Below are positions 36,401-43,757 of a DNA stretch of 64,000 nt, piece after piece. Origin of the DNA: Haloarcula limicola (lineage in GTDB: Archaea; Halobacteriota; Halobacteria; Halobacteriales; Haloarculaceae); contig NZ_WRXM01000006.1 in NCBI RefSeq assembly GCF_010119205.1, positions 33,873 through 97,872 on the forward strand. Reading direction: 5' to 3'. Positions within the stretch are counted from its first letter, which is position 1, and every line of letters starts with the position of its first letter. A program made the translations under genes and the position numbers. The notes below the pieces were generated by a model that searched no databases, had not been told where the DNA came from, and saw only the letters and a program-made list of their open reading frames with translations.

Positions 36401-37992
36401 CCGTCGACCAAGTCTTCGAGACAACAGACACAATCCGCGGTCTGTTTACTGGCGACAAAAACCTCACTACATCGCCCCGGAAAGAGGCCCTCCGTGAACA
36501 ACTGTACTACGAATTGACCTCCGCAGAAGGGATGGAGGGGAAGCAGGAGTGGGCAGACCGGATAAACGACGTATTCAACGGGGACGCCCAAATCGAGATC
36601 AACCCGAGGATCGTATCGGTCGAAGTCACCAGCGAGGCTACGTCGGACGAACGGATTGACGGCGTAACTCCGAACGCCCAGTCCATCAGGGTCGATAAGC
36701 TTCCCCGCCAGTCAATCAAGCGGCTGATTGTTAGTGGCATCGAAGACCGCGATACCCAGACTACAGAGGCAGATGAGGCAAACACAGACGGAATACAAAA
36801 AGGAGGGGAAGAAAAAAAGAGTACCACTACAGATGAGGCAATTGACCAAGAAGAGGAAACAAGTGAGGAGACCAAAGAATCTGAAACCTCGCTTGAACGG
36901 TTCGGAGACACAAAACAGTATAGCGGCGAGGTTGAAACCCTGAAACGGGTCCTCAACGACTTTAAAATCGACATCCGGGAAATCGACTCCAACGATATCG
37001 AAGTTGGGCCAAACGTAATTCGTTTTAAGATTCGGCTCGCTTCACACGAGAAGAATGCCTCTCTAAAGCAACGAATGGAGGATATCGCCCGGGAAATGGC
37101 ATTTGAGAAAGAACCCATATTCGAAGAGCTCGCCGGTACTGAGTACGTTGCCCTTGACGTTCCTAGAGAGAGCAACATTGTCGTCCCTCAACGCGACTAC
37201 AGGACCCAGTACAAGCCGTCCGACGAGATCGAAACATCCTCACTACCCTTCCTAGCAGGCGTCACACCAGACGGCGATGTCTACCGTTCTGACCTCTCTG
37301 AAGCACCGCATATGTTGGTCGGCGGAGCAACAGGCAGCGGGAAGACCGTGTTTCTGTACTCCCTGATTATGAACTTCATGGAGCAGAAAGGCCAAGAGAA
37401 CGTCGAATTCGCCTTGGTTGACCCGAAGGAGACCGATTTCATTTTCTTCGATGCCCTTCCGAACCTTTCTAACGGCGAAGTGATTACTGACGCCGAAGAC
37501 GCTGCCAACCTGTTTGAGTGGCTCGTCGAGGATGAAATTCCGCGTAGAAAACAGCTCCTGCGTGAAAGCGTCTGCCGGGACATTGGGGAATACAACGAGC
37601 AGAACCCGGATGACCAGATGAAACCGATCGTCGTCATCATCGACGAATACAGTGACCTTCTCCAGCAGCTGGGAGAAGACGCCGACGATACCGAGGACAA
37701 CGTGCGGCGTATCGCCCAGATCGCACGGGCGCAAGGCGTCCATCTCGTCATCTCCACCCAGCGACCTTCACACGAGGCTATCGACACGGACCTCCGCGCT
37801 AACCTGGACACCCGGGTAGCCTTCCGACTCCCGAAACAGTCCGACTCCCGAATCCTGATAGACGAAGGTGGAGCGGAAGAACTCGGCGGCGACGGCGACA
37901 TGCTCCTGAAAGAAGCAGACAGAACGACTCGTCTCCAAGGACTCTACGTGGACTCCGACGACATCCGTGAACTAATCAACCAGTACCGGTAG
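33406..37992 (+). CDS. FtsK/HerA-type ATPase with a 1200-residue N-terminal region, DptH/PbeD-like, 1528 aa
   Basis: Start ATG 33406, behind GGAGG. The C-terminal 270 residues form an FtsK-like motor: LVGGATGSGKTVFLYSL (Walker A near 1305), VEFALVDPKETDFIFF, IVVIIDEYSDLLQQLG (Walker B near 1410) and HLVISTQRPS. A charged linker (EEKKSTTTDEAIDQEEETSE, about 1120-1160) separates it from the N-terminal 1100 residues. These include a possible nuclease-like part near 930-1020 (SRADILTVQFDDDGGLILD followed by IIEIKTLEE: D-x(n)-E-I-K as in PD-(D/E)XK folds). Translocating ATPase plus nuclease fits an effector. DptH has this build and size range. Confidence 0.75.
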   Translation: MSETTQTQDSSYESNEELIGKAIANETVGQLTEENIGVIIESPPRFDAEEFVNILCSNARYDVGLAMVSIDEADIDDLQTRTEDSSVKLTDKVSVAVNWRNGTDTGFEWDGRIEPEKLVILVRGDHARLNSMKDFEGMVDLPLAEITREITDQMQAQKQFNDSPPAQAIWETLGTDLYDRFEIPAVADYATSTLKESEQASLDALGTELYRLRLFNDPGLNNPDEIPDRLSDNLDLVLRVSHMSNRDRRRLTNSVTKVDDSEREEREQSVAKLRRFERTGDSEILADLTYNEISEIFSTTGQSSQRRSTTSTRRDVESASVEAVFDDNDEELERLSEEFDDQYREAVEEEENRVDLEFTGDEQLTFDVNDDLYYFVEHFVTKDTFGGIIHNPEDRQSAIKNFQALRTEKFQPRGEDSSFEKLRRVAENSGKFEDLVESIDRYVTARSELDDALPGLLSAPLIRLLGDEGLLESAEDYIKAYREVQDKLDKKYREIQDVSSEGSSKLLSDFLLFDTVILEYGDDRELVLSPLHPLHLWKYSELAREMKDEKESLTEEERNFLINSVEEQPHVLRSIHVGGNYRLADETYLVQSAELDRLPVYTRIENAAEGTNSKFYDYVLDKFTSAYPPSRRHLKISVIDPLDPVDLLSDIADLAEKEEIQGATVEFAFIEDEEKPVLNGTASPSVSEDITNLFGPDNDSGEFEIVTTEYPSYDSYAEDLKGDPQHFILINDQSNFSIQTFERDAETTIHPLYVPKEFDYDLLEDKINISPSKEGVLFSEYQDLINQLYNQRQAIHNAEVNELNVEKKTIHELLDSAIWVSISSPPMNGNPFWKDNLISRERRGERDFATYSEDIDYFRRVLRRIITEYRLAPDDTDLEDIAKRIADLQQSGLLRLITRETLGSGKSRNTKGLLGSIIAVQWLQQTLADPKLTFSIDNPRTREWLNLGDSESRADILTVQFDDDGGLILDIIEIKTLEETSGAYTVKDEDGTKIVEGNAVDQVFETTDTIRGLFTGDKNLTTSPRKEALREQLYYELTSAEGMEGKQEWADRINDVFNGDAQIEINPRIVSVEVTSEATSDERIDGVTPNAQSIRVDKLPRQSIKRLIVSGIEDRDTQTTEADEANTDGIQKGGEEKKSTTTDEAIDQEEETSEETKESETSLERFGDTKQYSGEVETLKRVLNDFKIDIREIDSNDIEVGPNVIRFKIRLASHEKNASLKQRMEDIAREMAFEKEPIFEELAGTEYVALDVPRESNIVVPQRDYRTQYKPSDEIETSSLPFLAGVTPDGDVYRSDLSEAPHMLVGGATGSGKTVFLYSLIMNFMEQKGQENVEFALVDPKETDFIFFDALPNLSNGEVITDAEDAANLFEWLVEDEIPRRKQLLRESVCRDIGEYNEQNPDDQMKPIVVIIDEYSDLLQQLGEDADDTEDNVRRIAQIARAQGVHLVISTQRPSHEAIDTDLRANLDTRVAFRLPKQSDSRILIDEGGAEELGGDGDMLLKEADRTTRLQGLYVDSDDIRELINQYR

Positions 37993-38054
37993 ACCGTTGG
38001 TACTTAGCTCCCCAAATGATTTTACCCGTCTAAACCACAATTAAGTCGAGAAAC

Positions 38055-38270
38055 ATGACTTCATCTACAGGCAGAACAGAATATATAGTGGAACAGTTAG
38101 CGGCGATCAGCGGTGTACTGAAAGACGATATCCACGTCAGCGATGACACTGTGACCACGTACGTCCCTACTAACCAACTGGAGCAAGCCAAAGAACTGGA
38201 GAATATCGAAGTAGAGGTCCTTGAAGAGCAGGAACACGAATACCTGATCTCTGCTAAAGCCAGCCAGTAG
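38055..38270 (+). CDS. Small acidic protein at the end of the defence operon, 71 aa
   Basis: ATG 38055 (MTSSTGRTEYIVEQLAAISG), with VSDDTVTTYVPTNQLEQAKE and a strand-rich C-terminus. It follows the FtsK-like gene by 62 bp. AT-rich sequence upstream (TGATTTTACC near 38016) may provide its own promoter. I do not recognise the family. Its position suggests an accessory or immunity-type subunit of the system, or a neighbour caught in the operon. Confidence 0.6.
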   Translation: MTSSTGRTEYIVEQLAAISGVLKDDIHVSDDTVTTYVPTNQLEQAKELENIEVEVLEEQEHEYLISAKASQ

Positions 38271-38291
38271 AAATACGGCAGAGCACCCACT

Positions 38292-38620
38292 ATGACTGCC
38301 TACGAGACACTAGTGCACCACGGCACACTCCCCAAGCCGACAAACCTTCGAGACACACTCGAATGAGTCGGCATCGAACATCTCGACGTCGACGAGGAGC
38401 GAATAATCATCATCTATCAACAGGCGATTCTCATGGTCACTACCATAGACGGCCGGGTAACAGCCACAAAGGAGCTCGATGTCGAACTCTGGGAAGCAGC
38501 ACCACGCTCGACAGCGCCGGACCCCGGTGCAGTCCTTACTTCGTTCACCGACGAACTGGCGGCTGCGACTAGTACGCACAGTAACTCCCCCACCATCGAG
38601 TTGTCCCGAAACCGAGAGAG
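38292..38620 (+). pseudogene. Decayed small gene with an in-frame stop
   Basis: From ATG 38292 the frame reads MTAYETLVHHGTLPKPTNLR, ends at TGA 38364-38366, and continues in the same frame as VGIEHLDVDEERIIIIYQQA ... GRVTATKELDVELWEAAP. The first roughly 100 codons look like an acidic alpha/beta protein, after which the frame becomes arginine-rich and opposes the real leftward gene at 38638. A CGA-to-TGA change would explain the stop. I take it as a broken gene, weakly supported. Confidence 0.4.
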
Positions 38621-38637
38621 AGCACGCTCTCGCTACG

Positions 38638-39042
38638 TCACTCGTCAAGAGGGAGCCGCTCGGCCACCTCAGCAAAGGCCACATTCACTTGCACGTTGTG
38701 AATCTCAACAGCAACGCGTTCGCCGAGTTCCGCATCCGGGACGATCACCACATACCCTCGTTCAACTAGCGCGATGCCATCGCCCTGCTCACCGATATCT
38801 TCGATCTCGACTCGGCGCGTCTCCCCTTCTTCGACCGGCGGCTCCTGTACTCCATCTGACTGTGAGCCAGCGGACCGTGGTTGCGGGCTCGACTCGGTCG
38901 CGAATAGCGCAACTCGATATGTCTTACCAGCTTCCAGATCACCAGTCTGGATCTCGTTCTCGGGAACGTCGACCACGAACGACTCACCCGACTCCTCGAC
39001 CTCGGCCGAAAAGAGACACTGCAGCTGTGGCGGAATTTCCAT
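38638..39042 (-). CDS. TRAM-domain protein, 134 aa
   Basis: Start ATG 39042 (MEIPPQLQCLFSAEVEES). Residues about 73-130 form a TRAM domain: EGETRRVEIEDIGEQGDGIAL, then ERGYVVIVPDAELGERVAVE, then VNVAFAEVAERL, with the conserved G-E-Q-G-D-G-I turn. The N-terminal half (FVVDVPENEIQTGDLEAGKTY) may be a second beta fold. Haloarchaea have many short TRAM proteins, which bind RNA in other archaea and may be RNA chaperones. It is a separate gene from the zinc protein upstream. Confidence 0.85.
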   Translation of the reverse strand: MEIPPQLQCLFSAEVEESGESFVVDVPENEIQTGDLEAGKTYRVALFATESSPQPRSAGSQSDGVQEPPVEEGETRRVEIEDIGEQGDGIALVERGYVVIVPDAELGERVAVEIHNVQVNVAFAEVAERLPLDE

Positions 39043-39092
39043 TTACTCAGACACCATCGTTCTCAGAAACGTCACTGGCCGCCTATTTGACT

Positions 39093-40079
39093 CTACTCCC
39101 ACGGATACTGCCCGTGGCGCTCACGGTAGGCGTCGATCTGCTGCTCGAACTCGAATTCGTGTGGGAGCGGGTCGCCGGCGTGGACGTCCTCATACGAGAC
39201 CCCGTCGGGCAGCCACTCACGCGAGTGATCCTCCTCGGACTCACTCAACTCCTCTTCCAAATCGAGAAACCGTGGGTGTTCGCAGACGTCGCACGTCCAG
39301 ATCTCCCGTCCGGTCATCGGGGCCGAATCGAGACCGTCCCGGCCAGCATACGAATGCGGTGCCGGCTCCTGACAGCCCACGCAGTAGTGGCGGTGCTCGA
39401 GACTGGCCGGGTCGCCGACGGAATACTCCTGAATAAGTCCGGGCACTAGCCAGTACTCCGCTTCACCCTCCTCGATCCGCGCCGCCAGCGCTTCGAACTG
39501 GCTGTACTCAGTCAGGCCGTCACCGTCCTCGACGAACAACCGTGGCTTGGTATCCGGACACTCCCAGTCGGTCTGCTCGACGGCGGTATCCAAGAACGTT
39601 TGCCCAACAGCACGGTCGGCCCGGACGATATCGGGCAGGGACGGCCACCCATCGGTCAGTTGCGGGGCTGGTTCGGCGTCGAACGCTGCCCGACATTTGA
39701 CTGTTGCACGAGCGGCTTCAGTGCCGGTCGTCAAGTCGTCACTGACAGCAAAGGCCGCGGCACCGAATGCCTGGGCGTGGTACCGAGTAGTCCCCTCGAC
39801 GATAGCGAGGACAACGCGACCGAACGACCACTCGTCGACGGACCCCTCGTCCTCGACTGACGGTTCGACGAGACTTTCTCCCGCACAGAACGGACACTGC
39901 ACTTCCGCTTGGGGAAGCGTCTTCGAACAGGTCGGACACTGGTTTGAGGTAGCGTCGTCGGGAGTCCGGTAGTTCCCGGGGAGGTCCTCAGTATTCTCGG
40001 CGTCGGCATGTGGGTCTGAACTAGCACTCCCGCGGATATCTGCCGGGTCGAAGCTGGGGTTCCGATCGGTCACACACAT
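39093..40079 (-). CDS. Zinc-ribbon protein with acidic core, 328 aa
   Basis: I prefer ATG 40079 over an ATG at 40097, because a TATA box (TTTATAAA at about 40098-40106) lies about 25 bp from 40079 and almost touches 40097, so the transcript is probably leaderless. Zinc modules: CPTCSKTLPQAEVQCPFC (near 50), HYCVGCQEP and WTCDVCEHPRFL (near 240-275). The middle (WSFGRVVLAIVEGTTRYHAQ) is an alpha/beta fold I do not know. Two C4-type ribbons suggest nucleic-acid or protein binding. Similar proteins occur on haloarchaeal plasmids; no function is known to me. Confidence 0.7.
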   Translation of the reverse strand: MCVTDRNPSFDPADIRGSASSDPHADAENTEDLPGNYRTPDDATSNQCPTCSKTLPQAEVQCPFCAGESLVEPSVEDEGSVDEWSFGRVVLAIVEGTTRYHAQAFGAAAFAVSDDLTTGTEAARATVKCRAAFDAEPAPQLTDGWPSLPDIVRADRAVGQTFLDTAVEQTDWECPDTKPRLFVEDGDGLTEYSQFEALAARIEEGEAEYWLVPGLIQEYSVGDPASLEHRHYCVGCQEPAPHSYAGRDGLDSAPMTGREIWTCDVCEHPRFLDLEEELSESEEDHSREWLPDGVSYEDVHAGDPLPHEFEFEQQIDAYRERHGQYPWE

Positions 40080-40311
40080 GGATGTTCTCGTCTTCATTTA
40101 TAAACGCCAGCCCGCTGCAGTGTCACAGAAAACAGATCGATAGGAGCGGGTGCAAAGAGAGCTAACCCACGGGCTGGAATCACACCAGAGACAATTCAGC
40201 CGCGCGAGAATCGGCGTCTCTATACTCATCGCCACTGCTACGGATTGAAAGGTTATTCGTTCTACATATGTCTGACAAATGTTTATGTATTGGTTGATAG
40301 TCAGCGCGAGT

Positions 40312-40566
40312 ATGGGAGAAACAAGTGGGGGTCTCTCTGAACAAATCGTCTACCGGGTAGCGACAGCTACCAACAGCGACGTGACCGAGTTGCCGCCATT
40401 GCATGACAGTATTGATCCGAATGCGCTGGAGACAACCGTCGAGGGAATGTCCGGCGGTGCCATCTCATTTAGATACGCCGGACACGAGGTAACGGTCGCT
40501 CAAGACGGCACAATCAGTCTCGAAGAACAGCCGACTAGCTCTTTCACTGCGGAACTCGCTCCATGA
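40312..40566 (+). CDS. HalOD1 output-domain protein, 84 aa
   Basis: Start ATG 40312 (MGETSGGLSEQIVYRVATA), with a TATA-like TTTATGTA about 25-30 bp upstream, so leaderless. The sequence SEQIVYRVATATNSDVTELPP ... DPNALETTVEGMSGGAISFRY ... VTVAQDGTI follows the HalOD1 domain, a halobacterial output domain of unknown biochemical role, found alone or at the end of two-component regulators. It stands alone, rightward, between two leftward blocks. Confidence 0.85.
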   Translation: MGETSGGLSEQIVYRVATATNSDVTELPPLHDSIDPNALETTVEGMSGGAISFRYAGHEVTVAQDGTISLEEQPTSSFTAELAP

Positions 40567-40667
40567 GCGACGATTGATTGAGCACTGCTCCATCAATCTC
40601 TGGTTCAAGAGGTCTATTGCTAGTGGTATCGCTGTGAGAGCAGAGCTCAAGAACGTTGTAGGCAGTA

Positions 40668-41192
40668 TTACTCGGCAAGCGACGTGACATCGAACGTCTG
40701 AAGATGGGATCGAAGCCGGGCGTAGGCTCCGTCGTCGCTCCCGGAGGCCACACAGAACCGGTTCGGCCGAGCAACGTGGGGGTTGCCGCCGCTATCGATC
40801 CAGCGCTTCATCGAAAACTCCTGTGCGTCGAGTTCGTCTTCGCCCGCATCGGTTCGAAACACTGCTGCAACCACGGGCGTCCCGTGATTCTTTGCTCGAT
40901 AGGCGGCCTCGACCACCTCGTGGTCAGCGTCGAATCGCGTCCAGCCCTGAAATGTCGCCGGCGGGTCCGCAGCGAATGCTTTGATTTCCCGGCGTTCTTT
41001 CGTCGCTTCGACGGCACTGCGCCATGCCTGCTCGATATCGTCGAACTGGGACTGTTCGATGCCCTCCAAGGTCTCCGTTTCGAGACAATCGGCTGCCCAC
41101 GCCAGCACAGTCTTGGCCTTCTTCACTTGCTCGTCGGGCTCCCCATTCAGACGGCCGAAATTCCGCTCTCGGGGCGATAGTGCGAACGTCAT
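40668..41192 (-). CDS. Hypothetical plasmid protein, 174 aa
   Basis: Start ATG 41192 (MTFALSPRERNFGRLNGEPD), overlapping the upstream stop as ATGA. The helical part EQVKKAKTVLAWAADCLETE is followed by ATKERREIKAFAADPPATFQ and an alpha/beta end (HGTPVVAAVFRTDAGEDELD ... ASGSDDGAYARLRSHLQ). The family is unknown to me. It is cotranscribed with the 100-residue protein upstream, behind promoter-hairpin site 1. Confidence 0.7.
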   Translation of the reverse strand: MTFALSPRERNFGRLNGEPDEQVKKAKTVLAWAADCLETETLEGIEQSQFDDIEQAWRSAVEATKERREIKAFAADPPATFQGWTRFDADHEVVEAAYRAKNHGTPVVAAVFRTDAGEDELDAQEFSMKRWIDSGGNPHVARPNRFCVASGSDDGAYARLRSHLQTFDVTSLAE

Positions 41193-41491
41193 GCGCCGCC
41201 AGTAGCCCGGATCGACCGTTCGATCCTCGCCACGGCGGGTGCCCACTCGGCCATTGAGTGCCGGATCTCTTCGTGGTGTCCGAAACCAGGACGATGGCCG
41301 ACGGCAGAGAGCACCCGTTCGGCGAGGTCGATCATCTGCTCGGTCTCGTCAGCGGGCACTTCTTCGGGACGGTCGACGTCGACATAGAAGGGCAAGCCGT
41401 GTTCGGCGACGAGCACTCGGTCGATATCGGGACTGATGGGTGCTTCATCGAGGAAGGTCGGTTCGACTCCGTCCACTGGCTCGGTGTGCAT
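41189..41491 (-). CDS. Hypothetical protein, 100 aa
   Basis: Start ATG 41491 (MHTEPVDGVEPTFLDEAPIS), directly behind a promoter-hairpin element. The fold appears alpha/beta: VLVAEHGLPFYVDVDRPEEV, then TEQMIDLAERVLSAVG, ending ARIERSIRATGGA. First gene of a two-gene unit. No motif known to me. Confidence 0.7.
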   Translation of the reverse strand: MHTEPVDGVEPTFLDEAPISPDIDRVLVAEHGLPFYVDVDRPEEVPADETEQMIDLAERVLSAVGHRPGFGHHEEIRHSMAEWAPAVARIERSIRATGGA

Positions 41492-41492
41492 C

Positions 41493-41529
41493 TGTAGAAT
41501 GCCTCCACTCGCTGGAGGCTGCACAAAAT
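41493..41529 (-). promoter_or_regulatory. Promoter-hairpin site 1
   Basis: On the minus strand: TTTTGTGC, then perfect arms GCCTCCA and TGGAGGC with a 5-nt loop, then ATTCTACAG and the ATG at 41491. It belongs to a family of nine such sites. Confidence 0.7.
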
Positions 41530-41557
41530 CGACGAGCAAGAGAAAAAGAGCGAGTAG

Positions 41558-41800
41558 CTACGACTCGTCAAGCTGCGTCGGCTGGATCGCCCGCATCCGG
41601 TCGCCGTACTCTGCTTCGTACTCGGCGAGCAGTTGTTCGAACTCCGCGAGAGCATCCGTCGCAGTCTCGCCCTTTGCTTTGATGGTGATCTGGTCTTCGT
41701 CTCGGGTGCCTGTTCCCCGTTTGAGTCGGACCTCGACACTGGCACCGATATCTGTTCGTTCGACTCGCTCAACATCGTCTGAAGCTGTGTCGCCGGTCAT
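41558..41800 (-). CDS. Small acidic protein, possibly DUF7389-like, 80 aa
   Basis: Start ATG 41800 (MTGDTASDDVERVERTDIGA). Core: VEVRLKRGTGTRDEDQITIK, then GETATDALAEFEQLLAEYEA, ending RAIQPTQLDES. A beta hairpin followed by one long helix is the build of a short haloarchaeal plasmid family I believe is DUF7389. The function is unknown. It is a single gene behind promoter-hairpin site 2, with a U-rich run (CTTTTTCTC on the minus strand near 41545) as probable terminator. Confidence 0.7.
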   Translation of the reverse strand: MTGDTASDDVERVERTDIGASVEVRLKRGTGTRDEDQITIKAKGETATDALAEFEQLLAEYEAEYGDRMRAIQPTQLDES

Positions 41801-41859
41801 GGTTTGGTTCGAGAGCGTACTCTCAGGTACGCCCCGCATCCATCGGGGGCGCAGAAAAC
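41801..41859 (-). promoter_or_regulatory. Promoter-hairpin site 2
   Basis: Minus strand: TTTTCTGC, arms GCCCC and GGGGC, GTACC, then a second small hairpin GAGAG/CTCTC, then the ATG at 41800. The layout is nearly the same as at site 8 (51120-51179). Confidence 0.65.
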
Positions 41860-41932
41860 CGCGGCTGATCTATTAGTCGCCACCGAATGTCAGCAGTATC
41901 AATAGCATCACGAAGGGGTCCGTCAGAGACGA

Positions 41933-42190
41933 TTAGTTCGATTCGATGTTGAGCGAGTAGACCTGCTGCCGAGCATCCATCGTCGAGAGACGAGCTATGA
42001 CGATGTCGTTCTCTTCGAGTGTTCTCAGCGCAGATCGAACAGTCCGAATAGGAAGAAGCGTCGACTCCGAAAGCTGCGACTGTGTGAGTTTGCCCTCGTA
42101 TTCGAGGGTCTTGGCAACCAGTTTTGCACTTGGTGGCAGCTCTTGCAGCTCGTCGCCCTCTGAAGCTGAGCAAGAGCTTTCAGTAGACAT
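41933..42190 (-). CDS. MarR-like winged-helix protein, 85 aa
   Basis: Start ATG 42190 (MSTESSCSASEGDELQELPP). Residues 20-80 form a wHTH: AKLVAKTLEYEGKLTQSQLS, then TLLPIRTVRSALRTLEENDI, then RLSTMDARQQVYSL as the wing. This is the typical haloarchaeal one-domain regulator. The promoter is conventional (TATTATG about 28 bp upstream, leaderless) and lacks the hairpin element of its neighbours, so it may control rather than belong to that set. Confidence 0.85.
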   Translation of the reverse strand: MSTESSCSASEGDELQELPPSAKLVAKTLEYEGKLTQSQLSESTLLPIRTVRSALRTLEENDIVIARLSTMDARQQVYSLNIESN

Positions 42191-42310
42191 TGGTTCGCAG
42201 TAGGACCCTCGCTCGTCATAATAGCCGACCGAGTGTGCACGTCACATACACAACCGACTGTAGTTCTGATTTGGCCTACACGAGCGTCAGATGAAACGAC
42301 TGAAAGGCCG

Positions 42311-42739
42311 TTACTCGATGTCGTATCGCTCCTCGACGAGCGACCGATAATACTCGTAATCGTCGGCATCGACATCATCACAGGCATCGGTGGGTTTCGC
42401 AATCACGCTCGCAAAACCTGACTCAGGAGTCCACCCCTCTGTCTGTCGTGTCGCTTCCCACTCACGAACGGCGGCCTGCTGACCGTCACAAGTCACGTAC
42501 AGCACCCGTAGCGCTGGCCGCTCTCGATTCGGTCCAGCGACGGGTGCATTCGTTTGCCGACTTACTGTCCACTCCAAGAGAAGGCCACCCCGACACTGGA
42601 TTGCATACAGAGGCTGTTCGTCCTCGCCGATTGGTTCTTCCTGCCCGTTTCTTGCCCATGACTCAGGCAGAGGCCGGTTCTCTGTCTCGTCTTTCCAGCG
42701 CCATTCGAGCGTCGTGCCTGATCGCTGTGTGCTCCCCAT
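42311..42739 (-). CDS. Hypothetical plasmid protein, 142 aa
   Basis: Start ATG 42739 (MGSTQRSGTTLEWRWKDETE). Beta-rich core: PLYAIQCRGGLLLEWTVSRQ, LRVLYVTCDGQQAAVREWEA. Acidic C-terminus DACDDVDADDYEYYRSLVEE. Unknown family. Single gene behind promoter-hairpin site 3. Confidence 0.7.
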   Translation of the reverse strand: MGSTQRSGTTLEWRWKDETENRPLPESWARNGQEEPIGEDEQPLYAIQCRGGLLLEWTVSRQTNAPVAGPNRERPALRVLYVTCDGQQAAVREWEATRQTEGWTPESGFASVIAKPTDACDDVDADDYEYYRSLVEERYDIE

Positions 42740-42776
42740 AGTTGGTCTCTCTCACCCACCAGAGAGCGCACAAAAT
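42740..42776 (-). promoter_or_regulatory. Promoter-hairpin site 3
   Basis: Minus strand: TTTTGTGC, GC, arms CTCTCT and AGAGAG (perfect, 8-nt loop GGTGGGTG), then ACCAACT and the ATG at 42739. Confidence 0.7.
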
Positions 42777-42800
42777 CGCGAGGTGGAGCACGTTGAGGGG

Positions 42801-43703
42801 CTACGTATCGAAGAGTGCGACAAGCCGTTGGTACCACGTTCGAAGCGTCACCGTCGAAATATCTGCAGCTCCACTAATCATCTGCTGCGTCAACCGCAAA
42901 TCAGCGTCCTCACTCGCCAGATAGACACTAGCAGCGGCAATGCCGACCGGGCTGCCATTCAGTTTCGCTGACTCACTGGCTTTTGCTGCCAACTGTGTCG
43001 CGTGTTGTTGAACAGCCGATGGAACCGAATAGGGCAGCTCTGAGACGATCTTCGGCACCCAGTCCACTGGGAGTTGGACTGGAACCGGAATTTCGAGGTC
43101 CGTCTGGAACGTCCGGTAGGTCCGCCATGCCTTCTGTTCCGAGCACTGGGCCACGGCAGCGACGTCGGCCATTCGGATCACCGTACTGCACCGGCCAGCT
43201 GCGTAGACCATCGCCGCGGCGGCACTCTCCAGTGAGTGGCCTGGGAAGAGGTCCGCATCCTGGGCTTCTCCGAGCAGTTTCGCGGCTTGCTCCTGTACCG
43301 TCTTGCTCTGGCCCAGCGCTCCGACGAGTCGCCGCACCTCACCCAGTCCGTGCGCTAAGTTCCGTTCGCGCTTGGACTCGAACTTCGACCGTCCGTGCAA
43401 CCGACGCTGGCGTATCAGCCGTCGACGTCGTTTCGATGACCCATCCACTTCGCTTGGAAACCCCATTTCGGTGGAAAGGCCTCGGTCGTGGCGGGTCACC
43501 GTTCGCGGCGCACCAGTCCGCTTGCGCTCGCCGCAGTCGAACGACCGCCACTCGGGTCCAGGATCGACGGGTGCGTCTTCGACGACGAGCCCACACGACT
43601 CACAGTGGGTCTCTTGCTCGGTCCGGATGAGGTCGCCGCTACATTCGGGACAGCGCTGTGTCGAGACGCCCGACTCGCATCGCTGGAGAGTGCGTGAAGA
43701 CAT
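42801..43703 (-). CDS. tfb: Transcription initiation factor TFB, plasmid copy
   Basis: Start ATG 43703 (MSSRTLQRCESGVSTQRCPE), 300 aa. The N-terminal zinc ribbon CPECSGDLIRTEQETHCESCG and a B-reader/linker region (EWRSFDCGERKRTGAPRTVT, GLSTEMGFP) are followed by two cyclin repeats: LAHGLGEVRRLVGALGQSKT to AAAAMVYAAGR, and VPSAVQQHATQLAAKASESA to GIAAASVYLASE. A C-terminal HTH (ADISTVTLRTWYQRLV) completes it. TFB recruits RNA polymerase to TATA/BRE promoters, and haloarchaea keep several variants with different gene sets. This one has its own promoter-hairpin element (site 4), so it may direct the unusual promoters of this block. Confidence 0.93.
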   Translation of the reverse strand: MSSRTLQRCESGVSTQRCPECSGDLIRTEQETHCESCGLVVEDAPVDPGPEWRSFDCGERKRTGAPRTVTRHDRGLSTEMGFPSEVDGSSKRRRRLIRQRRLHGRSKFESKRERNLAHGLGEVRRLVGALGQSKTVQEQAAKLLGEAQDADLFPGHSLESAAAAMVYAAGRCSTVIRMADVAAVAQCSEQKAWRTYRTFQTDLEIPVPVQLPVDWVPKIVSELPYSVPSAVQQHATQLAAKASESAKLNGSPVGIAAASVYLASEDADLRLTQQMISGAADISTVTLRTWYQRLVALFDT

Positions 43704-43739
43704 TGGAAGACTCCTCACCCACCGTGGGAGGCGTAAAAT
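43704..43739 (-). promoter_or_regulatory. Promoter-hairpin site 4 (tfb)
   Basis: Minus strand: TTTTACGC, then CTCCCAC and GTGGGTGAGGAG, which can pair as CCCAC/GTGGG or CTCC/GGAG, then TCTTCCA and the ATG at 43703. Confidence 0.6.
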
Positions 43740-43757
43740 GGGCCGAGAGCCGCCTGC

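Noticed and set aside
28185..37992. Reading the rightward operon as a complete Dnd/Pbe system
   Set aside because: No dndA, dndC, dndD or dndE homologue is seen in the window, so a phosphorothioate-linked function cannot be claimed.
38433..39449. Long rightward frame of 338 codons
   Set aside because: Only the first part (to about 38620) looks protein-like. The rest is arginine-, proline- and serine-rich and is the mirror of the real leftward TRAM and zinc-ribbon genes.
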